Shown: piece by piece, positions 34,336 to 48,300 of the stretch
Position numbering within the stretch: the stretch's first letter is position 1
Layout of the letters: each line of letters opens with the position of its first letter
Assembly: GCA_905250125.1 (NCBI GenBank)
Contig: CAJNOL010000258.1
Span: 1 to 64,000, forward strand
DNA: 64,000 nucleotides
Origin: Rotaria sordida
Lineage: Eukaryota; Rotifera; Eurotatoria; Philodinida; Philodinidae
Direction: 5' to 3'
The notes under the pieces: model-generated
Databases searched by the model: none
Told to the model about the DNA's origin: nothing
The model's input: only the letters and a program-made list of their open reading frames with translations
Made by a program: the position numbers and the translations under genes

Positions 34336-37300
34336 CCAAAAATGATTAAAAAAAATTATTTTCAATCGAAGACGAGTAACTATTATTCAATTAACTCTTC
34401 TGATTAAAAGCTAAGGCTACAATAAATTCTATAGCATATCAAATTACACAGTCACATAACTAATATGAGATTTTATTGTATTCAACTCTTGCTTTTCTTC
34501 TCGATTCAGGATACTCATATTTTCGTATACAAATTGTTTTTATTATAAACAACAAGATAAGAAACATATTGGTAAATATCTACAATTGAGATTATACTCC
34601 AAACCGAGTGAAAGCAGTTTGTACTTTAACATTTCCTAAACTATGTTATATTTGTGAGAGTTTTAGATACTCGTTTTTTTAAAGAGATACTTCTGTAAAC
34701 AACTTTCTATTATGGATCGTTGAAGATACTATTAATGCATCGACTTCAACAGTTTTATTACAAATGCTTCAACAGATCAAATAATCGAATAGACAGAAGA
34801 ATCTGCTTTTTAAATAATTGCGTTTCTGAGAATGCATATCGCCTATTAGAAAGAGAATACTCTGAACTAAATGCATCCATTAGGAAAGATAATGAACTAT
34901 TATTGAGTTAAATATTGAAGAAAATTGATTGTTAACGTAGGGTACAAGCAGTAGTCTTTCCTTCAACTACACCCACATCAACAATATCGCATGAGCTAAG
35001 AACTATAGTCTCTGATGCATAACGTTTCATAACTGAAGCATTATGTTTTATACTTATGATTGATATTTTGCCGATTTTGATGGAAGCAGTCAACATAAAA
35101 GTTGAATGGAAACTCGTTTTTTTTTGTGGTTTCACGATGTGCCGCTTAGGACTATACCAATATTTTTGAGAGATTTGAATTTGATTTCTACTGAGTTAGG
35201 GAATTTGTATTTGAACTCATTTTTTGACTTAACACTAATGGATACTGGGAGAATGAATTTTGTAATGAAAAATAAAAATATCAAGAGAAAAATTTAAAAC
35301 ACATAAATCAACGCATTTTTTGGTACTCATTTCGAATACACTATTAATTTTGATTTGAATCCAATCGTTTTAATCGAAATCCGCTAAATATCAATCATAA
35401 GTGTAACAAATGTTGTCTCAATAATAATGTATTAAGGCATTACTCAAGTGGTCAGTCTAGTACGCCCTACTATGTCATGCTATTGTCAAAATCTATCTCT
35501 TCTCTCACTATAATGGAAAAATCTTCAAGTTTCAGTCAACACAAATCAGCTTTCATGAGATGACGTATAATGAAACACGCATATAATTAATAACTAGAGT
35601 ATGATATCAAAATGCATTTGAAATAGTGCAAAAATATTTACTATGATGAGATTTATCATTATGAATGTGTTCGACAATGGTATGTCGAATCATAAAAGAC
35701 AATAGATCGATTTATAGTGGTATACGCCTTCGGTTTTTTTTTGTAAGATCATAATTTTGAAAAGTGGAAAAACATTCAAATTAATTATTTTCAAATCTTT
35801 GTCATTTATTTTCCATTAAAGAATAATCGAAGCACTTGACAGCAGGTGTCAGGAGCGATTTGTGAAAACGACATAACATAATTAGTTTTTATAAGCTGTC
35901 AAAACGCATTTGATTACGGATAAATATGTAATTAACACATTCAAGAAGATGGAGTCCACTAGTAGACCTCACTGCAGGACGACCCAAAAGTTCCTTTAGC
36001 ACAGAAAAATTTGAATACCTCTGCCATATTTTGGTCAAACGGACTGATTCTTTTACCACTGATAAAGGAATCTTCATAGATTATATCTCTAAAAGAAACA
36101 TTGACAAAAGCTGTGTTGAAGTATTACAACTGTCATGAATAAAGAAATGCAACTTTTCACGAATTATGAAAAAAACAATATTCATATCGCCGCGAATATG
36201 TTAAGATTTCAAATAAAGACACAGAACCAATTCGAAAAAAGAATAATAGACACTTTAAAGAAAAAAATAATTTTATTTTTACACAGCTCAATAATATTTA
36301 ATATTGAAGTTAACATGTATTCTTTCATTCGTTTTGCAACGTCTACGAATTGGATTTGAGTAATTCATTCTAATAAACGAAGACAATTTTCTACTCGATG
36401 AAGTATTATGCTCATGAATAAATATAAAAACTATACTTTTTTATTGATTGAATAATTTCTCATACTTCGAGGTCACTACGGTGCTGGAAATGTTTATTAA
36501 TCGTCTTGATTGCTTATCGAGTTTGACTTTCTCTAATTACTTGTAAATACGACAGAGATTGAAAACTGAGACTTGGTATTACATTACTGTAATCATACAA
36601 ATTGAATAAAATAACAAAATGACTAGCATACATACATATTTGATCGTAATTCATTGCTAGGTTTTTTTTACGAGAATGTAAAAAATTTTCTATTTAATAT
36701 TATCATGGAGTCAAATTCATTTTAATCATTAATCAGAATATTAATGATTAAAATTCAATCAATACGATCGATGTCCTTTTTGATGTGATGAATTCACTTT
36801 AATCATAATTCACATCATTTTATAAATTTTTCAATAGAAGACAATTCAAACAGCAATTCTTTGACTATCATTTATATACCAAAGAAAACAAATCATTTTT
36901 ATTAAATTCTCAAAATCAGTAAGTATTCAAATAGATACTTCGTACAATCAATTATTAGGAACATTTATGACATTAATGATATACTGACAGATGAGTCTCT
37001 CAATGATTAAACTTTCGACACTTGAACTTGACATAAGGAAAAAATTAAAGAAATACAAGAAGTTAATTTTATTCGAATAAGTTCACGGTCATATTAAAAA
37101 ACTAAATAGTACTCTTGCTCGTTTAAAGTATAAGTCTGTTGTTATCAAATGAAAAGTCAAAATTACTCGTTGGAATTTTTTATTAACTTCATATTTAATA
37201 CATTTCTTTAGTTTTACAAGTCCGGCTTGCAATTATTCAACTATTATCAAGTTCATGTATTGTTCTATTCATAAATCTTTGATGGATGATTGTGTAAGTG

Positions 37301-39429
37301 AAGACAAGATCACAACCACATCCGTTAACACCATAAGATATCGTATGTCTACATGCATTTTTTTACATATTGAACACAACAATCTGATATTGACGTCATA
37401 TTTTGCTTCATTCATCGACGAAGACTCAAGTATCGAGAGGCTCATCTGTCGTGTCACGTATGTCAATACCAGCTGAGCTATCCAGTAATTGATATATAGT
37501 TGAAATAATTCAACATACAGCTTTCCATCTATGCCTTTCACTTTCAGTTGTTTTTTTTCTCTGTACATTAAATAAAAAACTTACATTCTTAATATAGGCT
37601 CTATTAACTTTGTACTTCGACGGAACAGAAAGTTGAATATTTGAATAGCTAGGCTATTTTTTGTTTCTTTCAACTTCATAGTAAGATAATAAATTTTTCA
37701 AACTAAAAAGTATTTATTTAAATTGTTTTAGGATTGCACTTAAATATTTCATAGAATTTAATTATCATTTTGAAAAGAAAATAAATGAAAGAGCTAGAAT
37801 ATGACATACATACCAGTATCCTTACTGAGTACATGGAAAACGTCCTTATTTGAACGAGTCTTTGGCGATATCCTGACAAATGCTGCAATCCGTGTAATAT
37901 GATGATATTACCTTTCTTTCATGAAAAATTTCTTCTCGAATATTTCCATGTGTTTTATAAACAAGACCATAGAAAAAAAAACAAAAGTTCTGGGATGAGT
38001 CTTTATTTTTAATAATTATTTATTAAAAGAAAATTTGTTTTCATTCACTCAATGACTGCATTTTTATTCAATAGAAAATCTTCGGACTTTGACTTATGGC
38101 AAGAATTATTCTTTTTTTTTTGAAAGTCTAAGCTAAGTAAATTTTACAAATCATTAAAACATTAATGCCGATATCTCGAACCTATTTAGATTAATTAAAA
38201 TTTATTTCCTGTATGTATAACAACAGCAATTCCGTCTACTGATAGAAGGGGAACCAAATTAAGTGCTCTTTATAAAACATTGTCGACAGATAATGATGCT
38301 ATGACATCATTTAATATGCCCGTATGTGTTAGTACTTTCATTCTATTCATGCGCGCGATTACAGATATTTTTTATTCTAAGTGTTGCTTTTCAATTTCTC
38401 TCGTGTTTTATAATACGTTATTAACTCACTAGAGATGTGGACGTGAAGATCATTGACTTAATCTTTGATAAATTAGTAATATTATTCAGACAGACTATCG
38501 AAACTCAAGAGTCAGATGATGATATCATTTCGATAATCTGAATATTTCAATTAGTTCTTATTTCCAATACATTTTACAAACAATATTTTATTAAATGATG
38601 TGTTTGTAAATTGAATTAATGTTTGTGTTCCATACTGATTAAAGATTAATTAAATTATATTTATAGATTATCACACAATTTTTTAAATTTAGTTTTTACA
38701 TTTTTGTTCTGATCTTTTTTTTTTAATTATTTTTTTTTTTTGATATCTATTGAACATCTGTTAATATAAAAGTTAAAGAAAATTATTTTTTCCGGTAATT
38801 TGCATTTTTTTAAAAATCTGTCAAACATGATTAATGACAAAAATCTGTGTAATATAAATTTAATTTATTGTAATTAGTATATGCATGACCTAGTGTTTTC
38901 TTCTTTTGTTCTTTTTCTTAATTTTATTTTTTTTCCTATTATGATTCGAAGAACACCGTATCTTTCCGTTTTTCTTTTTTATGCTGTCATGTTTTTTTCT
39001 TCTTCAGTAAATGCCGCTTGCCATCATTGTTTTTTTTGTTCTGAGAAGATGTCTTCTGCTGCTCCTGACTGCATTTGTATCGTCTTTCTGAAATTTTCTT
39101 TTTCTTCTCATTTTTTATTTTCTTATTCTCTTCCTGTGATAAGAGAGAGAGAGAGAAAAACAAATATCTTAGCTTGTTTTCAAGCGTACTGAGAAAGTTA
39201 TAGGTTGAAATTTTTCATAATATTCTATTTTTATCTTTGATAGAAAGGTAGATGAGTAATTTCGAATAGAATTAGTTAAACAATCGATTAATTGATAGAT
39301 TATCTTGACTTGTTCTTTTTAATGAGAACGAGAAATATTTATATCCAATATATTCGACAAGAATGACCAATGAATTTTCTTTAAAGATTTTCAACATCAT
39401 GTATTTTTACTGAAAGAAAAAAAAACAAA
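34336..39429. other. Long stretch without a recognised gene
   Basis: 5 kb, AT-rich, with scattered short frames on both strands, none resembling a known protein. A coding-like segment on the plus strand at about 38227-38330 (PSTDRRGTKLSALYKTLSTD, ending in MP before a GTATGT donor) could be an exon remnant. A minus-strand frame at 35889-36077 has protein-like composition but no partner exons. This region follows the UNC13 relic and may be accumulated decayed sequence. Confidence 0.4.
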
Positions 39430-39939
39430 ATGCTATTCCTTAATGGTCGGACTCGTAATCCGATGATGCCGCCTACGAACATGCGTAATGGAGTATATAC
39501 CTATAAATTGACTAATTTCTTCGTCATTTGTGGTTCTCTAGTAATAGTAATTGGACTTATTCTTATTGTCATTGGTGTTATATATGAAGTAAATAGTACT
39601 AAATTTATTGGTATTGGTTTAATTTGTTTTGGAATTTTCTGTTTTCTGATGAAAATTATTTGTTTGTATGGTAAATTGGATATATGTTATAATAATTGGA
39701 TTTATCGAACTCGTGTTGCGCCAGTGAAGCATGATTCATCTCAACCAAAACCAACAGGTACATTATCGATTTCTCCTCGTCCTAAATCACCTGGAACGAT
39801 ACAAAAACAATCATCTGTAGTACCACCCGAAGATCCAACACATAGAACAGTAATATCTGCTATAGAAATTCATAATGTTCTAACTGAACAATCAATAAAA
39901 AACGATGTAACAATCAATAATTCTAATAATATGGCTTAA
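39430..39939 (+). CDS. Two-transmembrane protein, function unknown
   Basis: Intronless frame of 169 residues. The N-terminus is short and polar with several Met and Asn. Two hydrophobic segments follow (about 29-52, FFVICGSLVIVIGLILIVIG; about 57-80, FIGIGLICFGIFCFLMKIIC), separated by a short EVNSTK turn. A Ser/Pro/Thr-rich cytoplasmic-looking tail then contains SPRPKSPGTIQ and PPEDPTHRT. An AG (CTGAAAG) occurs shortly before the start codon. No family recognised. The single complete frame, the clear hydrophobic layout and the length support a real gene. Confidence 0.6.
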   Translation: MLFLNGRTRNPMMPPTNMRNGVYTYKLTNFFVICGSLVIVIGLILIVIGVIYEVNSTKFIGIGLICFGIFCFLMKIICLYGKLDICYNNWIYRTRVAPVKHDSSQPKPTGTLSISPRPKSPGTIQKQSSVVPPEDPTHRTVISAIEIHNVLTEQSIKNDVTINNSNNMA

Positions 39940-41064
39940 TATCTCCATATCAAATATTATGCTTTCAATTATTTCCGTGTACATTTCATATTCTCCTATT
40001 TGTACGTTAGTTTTTTTCTCTTCTGACTGTTACAAAAGGTTTTTCATCAATCATTGTTTTATTAATATATCAAGTAAGTTTAATTTCAAATGCTTTTTTT
40101 TTTGTATTGTTAAAAGCTAATACTAAAGTAAAATAGTATAAACAATCTTTAAGCTTATGGCATTGTAAAATTTTGCAGTCTAACTTAAAAACTAAAAATT
40201 ATTCAATTCATTAAAGCCTTTTCCTCGATAGCGATCTTAGGTCAGAAACATTTAAATCACATAAATTGCTCAGAGTATGTTGAAGCTATAGTGGAGGATC
40301 TATATGATCAAATTTGTCGGTTTGATGCAATGAAGTTTTCAAGAAATATTTATTAAGTTAAGATTAAAAATAGCTAATTTGTAACTCGAAATTATCTATG
40401 AGTCTTCATTCTGTATAGATATATATTATTTTTCTTTTATTTAACACAGCATATCGTGTTGCAAGGTCTGACACAACTCTTATTTTATTGTTAGAGAAAA
40501 AGAATGAGAAGTTGAGTACTGCAAAAAGTGCCGATTTTGTTTTAGAGAGTTTTGCAATATTGAATTTGTCATCCTTAGTCTTCAACAAAAATGTAAGAAT
40601 ATCAAGAGCTTTATTACCTGACATGTCCTTTTAAACAATGTAAAAAAAATATATAAATAGAGTGAAGGCCCATAGATAATTTCGAATTGGCAAATTAACT
40701 ATTTTTGACTCTCGTTTGATAGAAATATCATGGTATTGAGCTAAAAATTTTATCATAACCTCTTTGTTACAGCTCCAACATATCCTATTTAAATTCGAAG
40801 CAGAAGCTTAAGAATTTTAATAAAATAAATTCAATCTGTTGTTAGCAATAAAAATATTCATTGTACGATATTCAACGTCATATAGTGATTTATAGTCATG
40901 AACCAAATCCTTAATAATCATCTTATTAGCTAAAAAAAAATCAATCGAATTTTTTGCATGTTTAAATATATTTATTTTTATTTCAAATACAGAAAAATAA
41001 GAATTTGTATTTAATAGTTCTTAATATATTTTTTGTTGAATAGATTACATTACAAGACAAAATT
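39940..41064. other. Intergenic stretch between the two-span gene and TTC29
   Basis: 1.1 kb. A minus-strand frame at 40406-40624 contains a protein-like piece (ALDILTFLLKTKDDKFNIAK), but no splice partners were identified. Otherwise AT-rich and featureless. Confidence 0.35.
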
Positions 41065-43638
41065 TTATGGTTTTGGTTTTGTTAAAAAACTTTCATGTCT
41101 TGTACATTTCCATTGAAGTAATTCTTTTGTATTCATTCTATCAATATGATCATCAAAAAATGGTCGTAATTTAAAACCATGTGCTATGCCAAATAAAACA
41201 CGATTACGTTCAAGATCAACATGACTATTAGCTAATGATATACTATAAGCTTTACTTAATGATTGAATAGCTGAATCATATTGACTCTAAAAAAAAAATA
41301 AAATAAAAGAAATTTTGAATAAAAAAAATTGTAATCATAATATTTACTAATGTATTATGAATAAAACCAAGTGCACTACATGCTCTTGCATATTGTGTAT
41401 CACCTTCTTTATCGGATACTTTTTGTAAATATTGTGTTAAATATTCTGTACTTTTTTCTACATTAGCTTTTCTAAATAATAAAAATAAACAATGAACATT
41501 ATTTTATTTTATTAGTTAAAAATTACTTTTGATAACAAATAGCTAAGGCTTCACTTGCTTGACCAAAACCTTCATCATCATTAACTTGTTGACAATAATC
41601 ATAATATTTATGAAGATATTTTAATGCTAAATCAATATTTCCATGTTCTACATAGGCTTGTCCTAATTTATAACTTGTTTCATTTTCAACTTTTTTATCA
41701 TCACCTAAATACAATAAAAACAAAAAGTAAATTTTTTTATTTCTTTCGAAATATTTTATTTTAACAAATACTTGGAAATCTTTTAGACAATATGTTTATT
41801 CACTTTTGGCGTATTTAATCTTTGAAAAATCCAAAAAATTAGTTCGGAGAGATAATTTTTTTATATTTTCACTATTGCAATTCGGAACTAAAAGTTGGGA
41901 TCTTTATTTATATATCAGCTTTTAGATCACAAGCTACCCTACAAAATGCATTATTTGAAGTTTTTTTATATTTCGACAGGGCACCAGAGCCTAGTGGGCT
42001 AGTCCCGGATGCGGTCAAGCCCGGGTCTAAAATTTTTCTGTTAATCGGATTTGGGTCCAAAAATTTTGGACCCAACAGACTCTCTACTGGATACCTCAAT
42101 TTTCGTTTTTCCTATATACTCATTTTTGAAAAATCGATAATCGTTTTACAGTGAAAGAGCTCTTGAAAACGTGCTTAGGTAAAAGTTACAGCTTAGTTCA
42201 ATATCACATTTTGTAAAGAAGTGTCCGTTCTACAAAACGAGTGCCTGCGACAATTTTTAACATGTTCAAAAAGGGACTTCTAGAATAAATAGAAATTGGT
42301 TGGCTCGTCATTAAAAATAAGTTTTTCGGCCTTCTAAAAAGTCTCACAAAAATCGGCACAAAATTTCTCAGTCGATATTCAAATTCTGGTCGTGACCTAT
42401 AATTTTTGACTCGTCTGAAATACTTTAAGAAACATGTTCACAGGAAATTTCAATCCACAAGTTCCGTTCAAACTAATCTCGAACAAAATTTCCAACCCCA
42501 TATTCAAAAAGAGTACAAAATCATAGCTTTTAACTCGTTGAAAATATGTGAAAAGTGAACAAATATTTTGTCTAAAAACTTTCTGATCATCTGTTACTTT
42601 GTGTTGAAGCTTCATATGCTTTAACAACATATTGAAGTGATTCATTATCAGTTCGACGTTCAGCTAATTTCATATATAAACGTGTTAATTGAAGACTAGC
42701 ATCAGCTTTTAATTGTTCATAATCTTCACTTAATTGACGATATTTTATAAAACTATGTAATGCTTTCATTAAATCACCTAGAATAATTTAAATTTATTAT
42801 TATAATTATTTTATGTCTTTATTTATGTTTTATTTAACCTCGTCTTTCATATGCTAAACCAACATTAAGATGTGCTTCAGCTGCTAATTGTGGATCAAGT
42901 TGTCGATATGTTTGAGCAACTGATAAACATTTTTCATAGAATGAATCTGAAAGCCAACGATCATCACTTTTTAAAAAATACGATGCTAATTCAAGATAAT
43001 TATGATACATATTTGAATATTGACCTTAATGAAAGAAAAATTTAATTAATTTTTTCTTTAAATATGAAAAAAAAAAAAAACAAATTTACATCGTCGTTCA
43101 GCTTCTTCAGCTTTATTAAGATGTGAACAAAGAAAACGTAATTTATCTGGTTCACCATCAAGTAATGGTCGTTCATGAAGTGGATGTTCAGCACCTAATC
43201 GTTCACGATCTTCTTTTTGCCATGTTAATATAGCACATAATTCACGAAATGAATTATGATAACCATGTCGAAGCATATCAATTGATAATTGACGTTTTAA
43301 TGAACTTCGAAATCTAGTTTACAAAAATACAAAAAAACAAATTCGATATTCAAAATATAAATTGTTTTTTATAGAAATTTGACTTTTCAGTATCTTCTTT
43401 TTGAAGTATTGATTGGTGTTCATAAGCTGTTGCAGCATTTTTTATTTGATTTAATGGAAGCTACAAAACAAATAGAGAATAAAAAAAAAAAAAGAATGAC
43501 TAATCAAATTAGGTTTATTACGAACTTTATGTTTTTCTTTATAAGTTTTACTAGGTAAAATAACATTACGATAAAATGCTGTTTGACCTTTCGAAGAGGT
43601 TTCATTCGATTTTTTTGTTCGATAAGCTGTTGTTTCCG
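41065..43638 (-). CDS. TTC29: TTC29 orthologue, TPR protein of motile cilia (first exon not found)
   Basis: Minus-strand exons 43638-43526, 43460-43384, 43313-43090, 43024-42839, 42777-42598, 41704-41527, 41471-41348, 41286-41065, all in phase, about 434 residues. The exon at 43638 begins mid-codon, so at least one upstream exon holds the start; I could not locate it. Family marks: LRHGYHNSFRELCAIL near the N-terminus, DDRWLSDSFYEKCL, AAEAHLNVGLAYERRGD, SYKLGQAYVEHGNIDLAL and GIAHGFKLRPFFDDHI at the end. These correspond to TTC29, an axonemal protein needed for sperm flagella and intraflagellar transport. The repeats are TPR-type helices pairs. The 0.9 kb intron 41705-42597 contains a foldback element. 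The donor AAA/gttcgt at 43525 is unusual. Confidence 0.85.
41765..42595 (-). repeat. Dispersed foldback element, copy B, in a TTC29 intron
   Basis: Antiparallel copy of the 25110-25865 element. Its own termini are inverted copies: AAAGTTTTTAGACAAAATAT.TGTTCACTTTT at one end and, reading back from the other, AAATCTTTTAGACAATATGT.TATTCACTTTT. Relative to copy A it carries about 100 extra bases (about 41979-42090). This insert is GC-richer, with a perfect palindrome GGGTCCAAAATTTTTGGACC(C) and CCCGGG. The element begins within about 10 bases of the 5' splice site at 42597, yet the flanking exons remain in phase. Confidence 0.78.
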
Positions 43639-45397
43639 CTAAATATATAAAATTATATATATTAAAGCAAGAGATCATCTTGACATTTTGTTTATGATGT
43701 CGGAGATTCTCTTTTTTAAATTTGCAAACAAGTTAATTTTTATTTATTATTTAGATTGACAATACAAAAAGAGATTAGAAATAGCAAAAATTTCTGATTA
43801 ATAGAAAACATGAAACGAGTATGATCATTTGTTGCACATAGATAGAATCAATGTTGATGAATTTGTTTAATTGTTTTTCTCGGTGTTAACATATATCTGT
43901 AAAAGAGCTTGATCATGAAATGGTCGGTAGGACACAGTCAAATGTCGTGATCTATTTTTAAGGGTACTTTCTTTTCCTCTCGTCTTTTGGACCACTTCTG
44001 GTTTTCGACAAAGGTACAACCGATCGGATTGAAATTTTTTGTATAGGTACCTGATACAAAGTCTCAGATGTTTTTTTCAACTTTTTGAAAAATATCAATC
44101 TCTCAGTTTTTTAATTAACAAAATATGAAAAGCACTAGCTGAAAAGTTGATGTTCCAGTAAGTGTTTTCCATATTTTTTGATTAAAAATCAAGATATTGA
44201 TGTTTTTCAAAACGTTTAAAAAAAACATCTGAGACTTTGTCCGAGATACCTACAGAAAAAATTTCGATCCGATCGGTTGCACTCTTGCCGAGAAATATAG
44301 GTAGTCCAAAAGAGGATGGTATCCTTGAATATGGTTGTCAAAAATATCCATATCTATACTGCATTTATCTAATATTGAGAGCTTATGTAGGGCTTTTCGA
44401 TTTTTAGAAAAGTTTTTATAGTTCCTCTGTCTATCACAATCTCTCAAAGGTAAACATAGGTGAAATACATTTTTGATCACTCTCTCTTATGTGTTATGAT
44501 TACGTACGCATTATGTATGAACCGAAGTCTGTACATATGAAGAAAACGAATGACGTCGCAAAAGCTGATTATGCAAGACTAAATGGACTTTGTTAATGGA
44601 TTGAAATCAAAACTAATGGAAAGAAAAAGTTTTAAATTAAGGAAATTTTCTTTTAAAACAAAACTTGAAGTTTATATTCTGAGTAGAAAATCTTTTCATT
44701 CAGTATTGTAAAATGTTTCTTTTTTTTATATTTCAATGCTTAACATTTTTCCACTCTATAAAATGAACTTGTTTTTATAATAAACGCTTTTCAACCGTCT
44801 CGATTGTGTTCACAGTAGAAGGATGGCATTATAGTTAATTACTCTATTAGAAGAATAATATTTCACATTTTTCTCAATTAATATATTAACTTAATATATG
44901 GATAAGTTTGTCCAGAAAATATTCCTGCAGAGATCAAGTTTGTCTTCTGTTCTTGAAAGCAGATATTAATTTCTTAATCGAATTTTTAGAAATTATAAAA
45001 TTTTTGATCAAACTAAAATTATAAAAGACTTACTCATATTATTATCTTTTGTTTTGAAATTAAGCTCATACAAATCAAAATTATTAGTTCCAATCAATCA
45101 CGCAATTGAAAAATAAGAATAATCGATTCTCTTTTCACCATTTTACAATTCCTAACTATAACAAATATGACTCCAATCATGGAAAATCAGTGACATCTAT
45201 ATTTCGTTATTAAATACTCTTCTGTATTAAATATAGTATTTTTCATTTTAGTTTCAAAATTTATTGATTAAAAAACTGTAATAACAAATAAGTTAATTTC
45301 GGTTGAATATTTTCAAAAACCAATATGATTGTTCCAAAACTTAAGATCTTGAAAAAATTATCAATCCGTTTAACTGTTCAAACTAAAAAGAAAAAAA
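43639..45397. other. Intergenic between TTC29 and GANAB
   Basis: The first exon of TTC29 should lie in the left part. Apart from the foldback element at 43975-44325, I see only AT-rich sequence. Confidence 0.35.
43975..44325. repeat. Foldback element with about 150-base arms
   Basis: GTACAACCGATCGGATTGAA, then ATTTTTTGTATAGGTA and ACAAAGTCTCAGATGTTTTT on the left are mirrored on the right by GTGCAACCGATCGGATCGAA, ATTTTTTCTGTAGGTA, ACAAAGTCTCAGATGTTTTT read on the other strand. Outer homology continues through CTTTTGGACCAC versus CTTTTGGACTAC. Similarity between arms is high, so this is younger or better preserved than those in CCDC157. No coding capacity. Confidence 0.82.
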
Positions 45398-48300
45398 ATG
45401 AAGAGATTTATTCATTTAACATATTTTATTTTTATACTATTTATTTTAAACATTCCATCCATTGAAAATGTTGATCGTAGTAATTTTAAAACCTGTGAGC
45501 AAAGTTCATTTTGTCGGTAAATATTTTTCAGCTAACTTTTCTTTCATAATAAAAAAATAAATACATTTTTAATTAGACGACAACGTAAATATAAACCAGA
45601 TATATCACCTTATGAAATCGATCTTAATTCAACAAAAATAATTAAAAATGGACACTTACGATTTCTACTTTTGAATACTTTAAAATCTCATATTAAATTT
45701 AAATTAGAAATTTTTACACTTGAACATAATTCATTACGTATTAAAATCAATGAATTAAATCCAATAAGAAAACGTTATGAAGTTAAATATTCTCTTGTTG
45801 GTGAACTAAAACTTGTTAAGTAAGAAAAATTCTATCATAAACGAAACTAAGTAATTTCTTTCAGTATGAATATAACAAAATCAGATGAAAAACAAATTGA
45901 AGTTAATTTTGGTGAAAGAACTAAATTTCTACTTAATGCTAAGCCATTTCGATTGGATTTATTTACCAATGATATATTTGTTATGAGTGTTAATTCAAAT
46001 AATATGTTCAATTTTGAATATTATCGAAAAAAACCAGAGTAAGAGTATCTTTATATTTCATATATATATATATAAATAAATATAAATTTGTTTTTTTTTT
46101 ATGAATAGATCAAATAAAACAGCAACTAATAACAATGTTAGTAGATGACTGTTCTAAATGAATTGTAAATATAAAGCTTGAATATTTAGTTTTTATGAAA
46201 TGTCATTATTATTAAGAAGAAAGTTGAATCTACTACGCTTTTTATTTTCAATCCTATTTCAATTCTATAGAGGTGATGCTAAAATGATTATTGTATAGAT
46301 ATCTTTTCAAATAATAATTGATTTTGCATGGCACACTTCAACAAGTTTATAAGAGAAAATTAAAAAAACTGAAATTTTCGAATCGTACCTTAAGTTTTTT
46401 CACCTCGGTAATAATTGATGAGTATCGGTTTTTTTTAATTTAAACTCATTGAATAAACATTCTATATAGAAATGTATTATCCAATGGAAAGAATGATGAT
46501 CCTTCGAAGTGCGGATTTGTCTTTTCCCTCTTTTCGGTAAAAACAACCGGGATACTGTACTGCAATATAGATATGAATTAATATAGAACCGCCAGTGTTT
46601 TATCTAGCGTGAGGGTCGAGGAGCGACGTTCTTCCCGAGTTTTAAATTGTCCTTCCAGAGGATAAAACACTGAAGGCTGTCATGGTTAAGTGACTACATT
46701 GTTCAACACATATCCACAATGTACTGTGTTCCTACCGTGACATCACCAAATATAGAATGACCCTGGACAGGTTACTAATGGCTGCTTACCTTGTATCATC
46801 CGTCAGATAGTATGCTGACTACGTTGTGATATACATCTGCTCTAGTGGCTAGTTAGTGTGTATATGGAAGAATTCGCCACTAGGCAACATCCCATACTGC
46901 AAGGTAGCCAAATGGCACAGATATTCTAGAAGATGAACTAATCATCCAAACGGAAAACAGTTAATTTCAGGATTTCAAAATTTTAATAAATTCTAACAGA
47001 CTTCGGAAGTTACATGAAATTTTCGCGATATCTTAAAACTGAGTAATAGTCATGAACACTGCTGATCGATTGTAATTTAATTATAATTAGTATAATAGCC
47101 TCTTTTCCTTGTATCTTAATAAAAATCAAACAGATACATTTAATTCAATGGGATTTCGTTTAGGCTTGGATATGATATTGTTGCCCGTCAAACTTTATTA
47201 AATATTCTTTTTTTATGTAGAATGAAGATGGAATGTGGGAAGAAACATTTAAAAATCATCATGATTCGAAACCATATGGTAAAAATCAATTGTTGTCTAC
47301 TCTTAATTAATAATAAAGAATTTCTTTTAAGGTCCATCATCTATCGGTGTGGATGTAAATTTTCTTAATTTTGAAAATGTTTATGGTATTCCAGAACATG
47401 CTGATGCATTTTCACTTAGATCTACACAGTAAAAAAATCTTTTTTATTATTAAAAAAAAAGCCAAAAGAGTTGACTGAGTTGTTTTTAGTGATAGTGATC
47501 CATATCGTCTCTTTAATGTTGATGTTTTTGAATATGATATTCTAAATCCTATGGCTCTTTATGGTTCTGTTCCATATATGCTAGCTCATAAGTAAAAGAA
47601 TTATTAATTAAAATGCTTTTTCAAATTATTTATTTATTTCTAGTGAACATACGACTGTTGGCTTTTTTTGGTTAAATTCAGCTGAAGGATGGATCGATGT
47701 TAATTATAATAAATTGAGTCTTAAAGTAAATATTGACATTTAGATTAGTTAAATGTTCTGTGAAAGATCAGAATGATTAATCTTTTCTGCATCTATATGC
47801 TTTTAGTCTCAAGTATTAATTGTTTTATTCTTTTGTTAAGTTTTTGAGTGAAATTTTTATTCGGTCAAACATTAAAATTGACATAGTTCTCTATGACTAT
47901 CACACATATCCGAACTTCTGTCAGCGATGGAACCAGTCTGAATAGACAAGGCCGATGAAGTCTGTCGAATCCGAATACGAAAACTTTGGATTCGATGGGG
48001 TTCTAGTGGTTCCATCTCTGATTTCGGTATCAAACTTAAATAAGACAGATCACTGAAATGAATAATTCAATTTATTTATTTATTTTTATTTATTCTTAGA
48101 ATTTCTTTTCAACAAATACAAATTTTTTTGCTACTCAATCAAATACTAAGAATAATGAAATACCAGAAGTAACAACTCATTGGATGTTTGAATCAGGAAT
48201 TTTTGATGGATTCTTTTTTATGGGTCCAACACCGAGAGATATTTTTAAACAATATACAGTTATTACAGGTTCTGTTCCACTTCCACCGGTATGGATCTTT

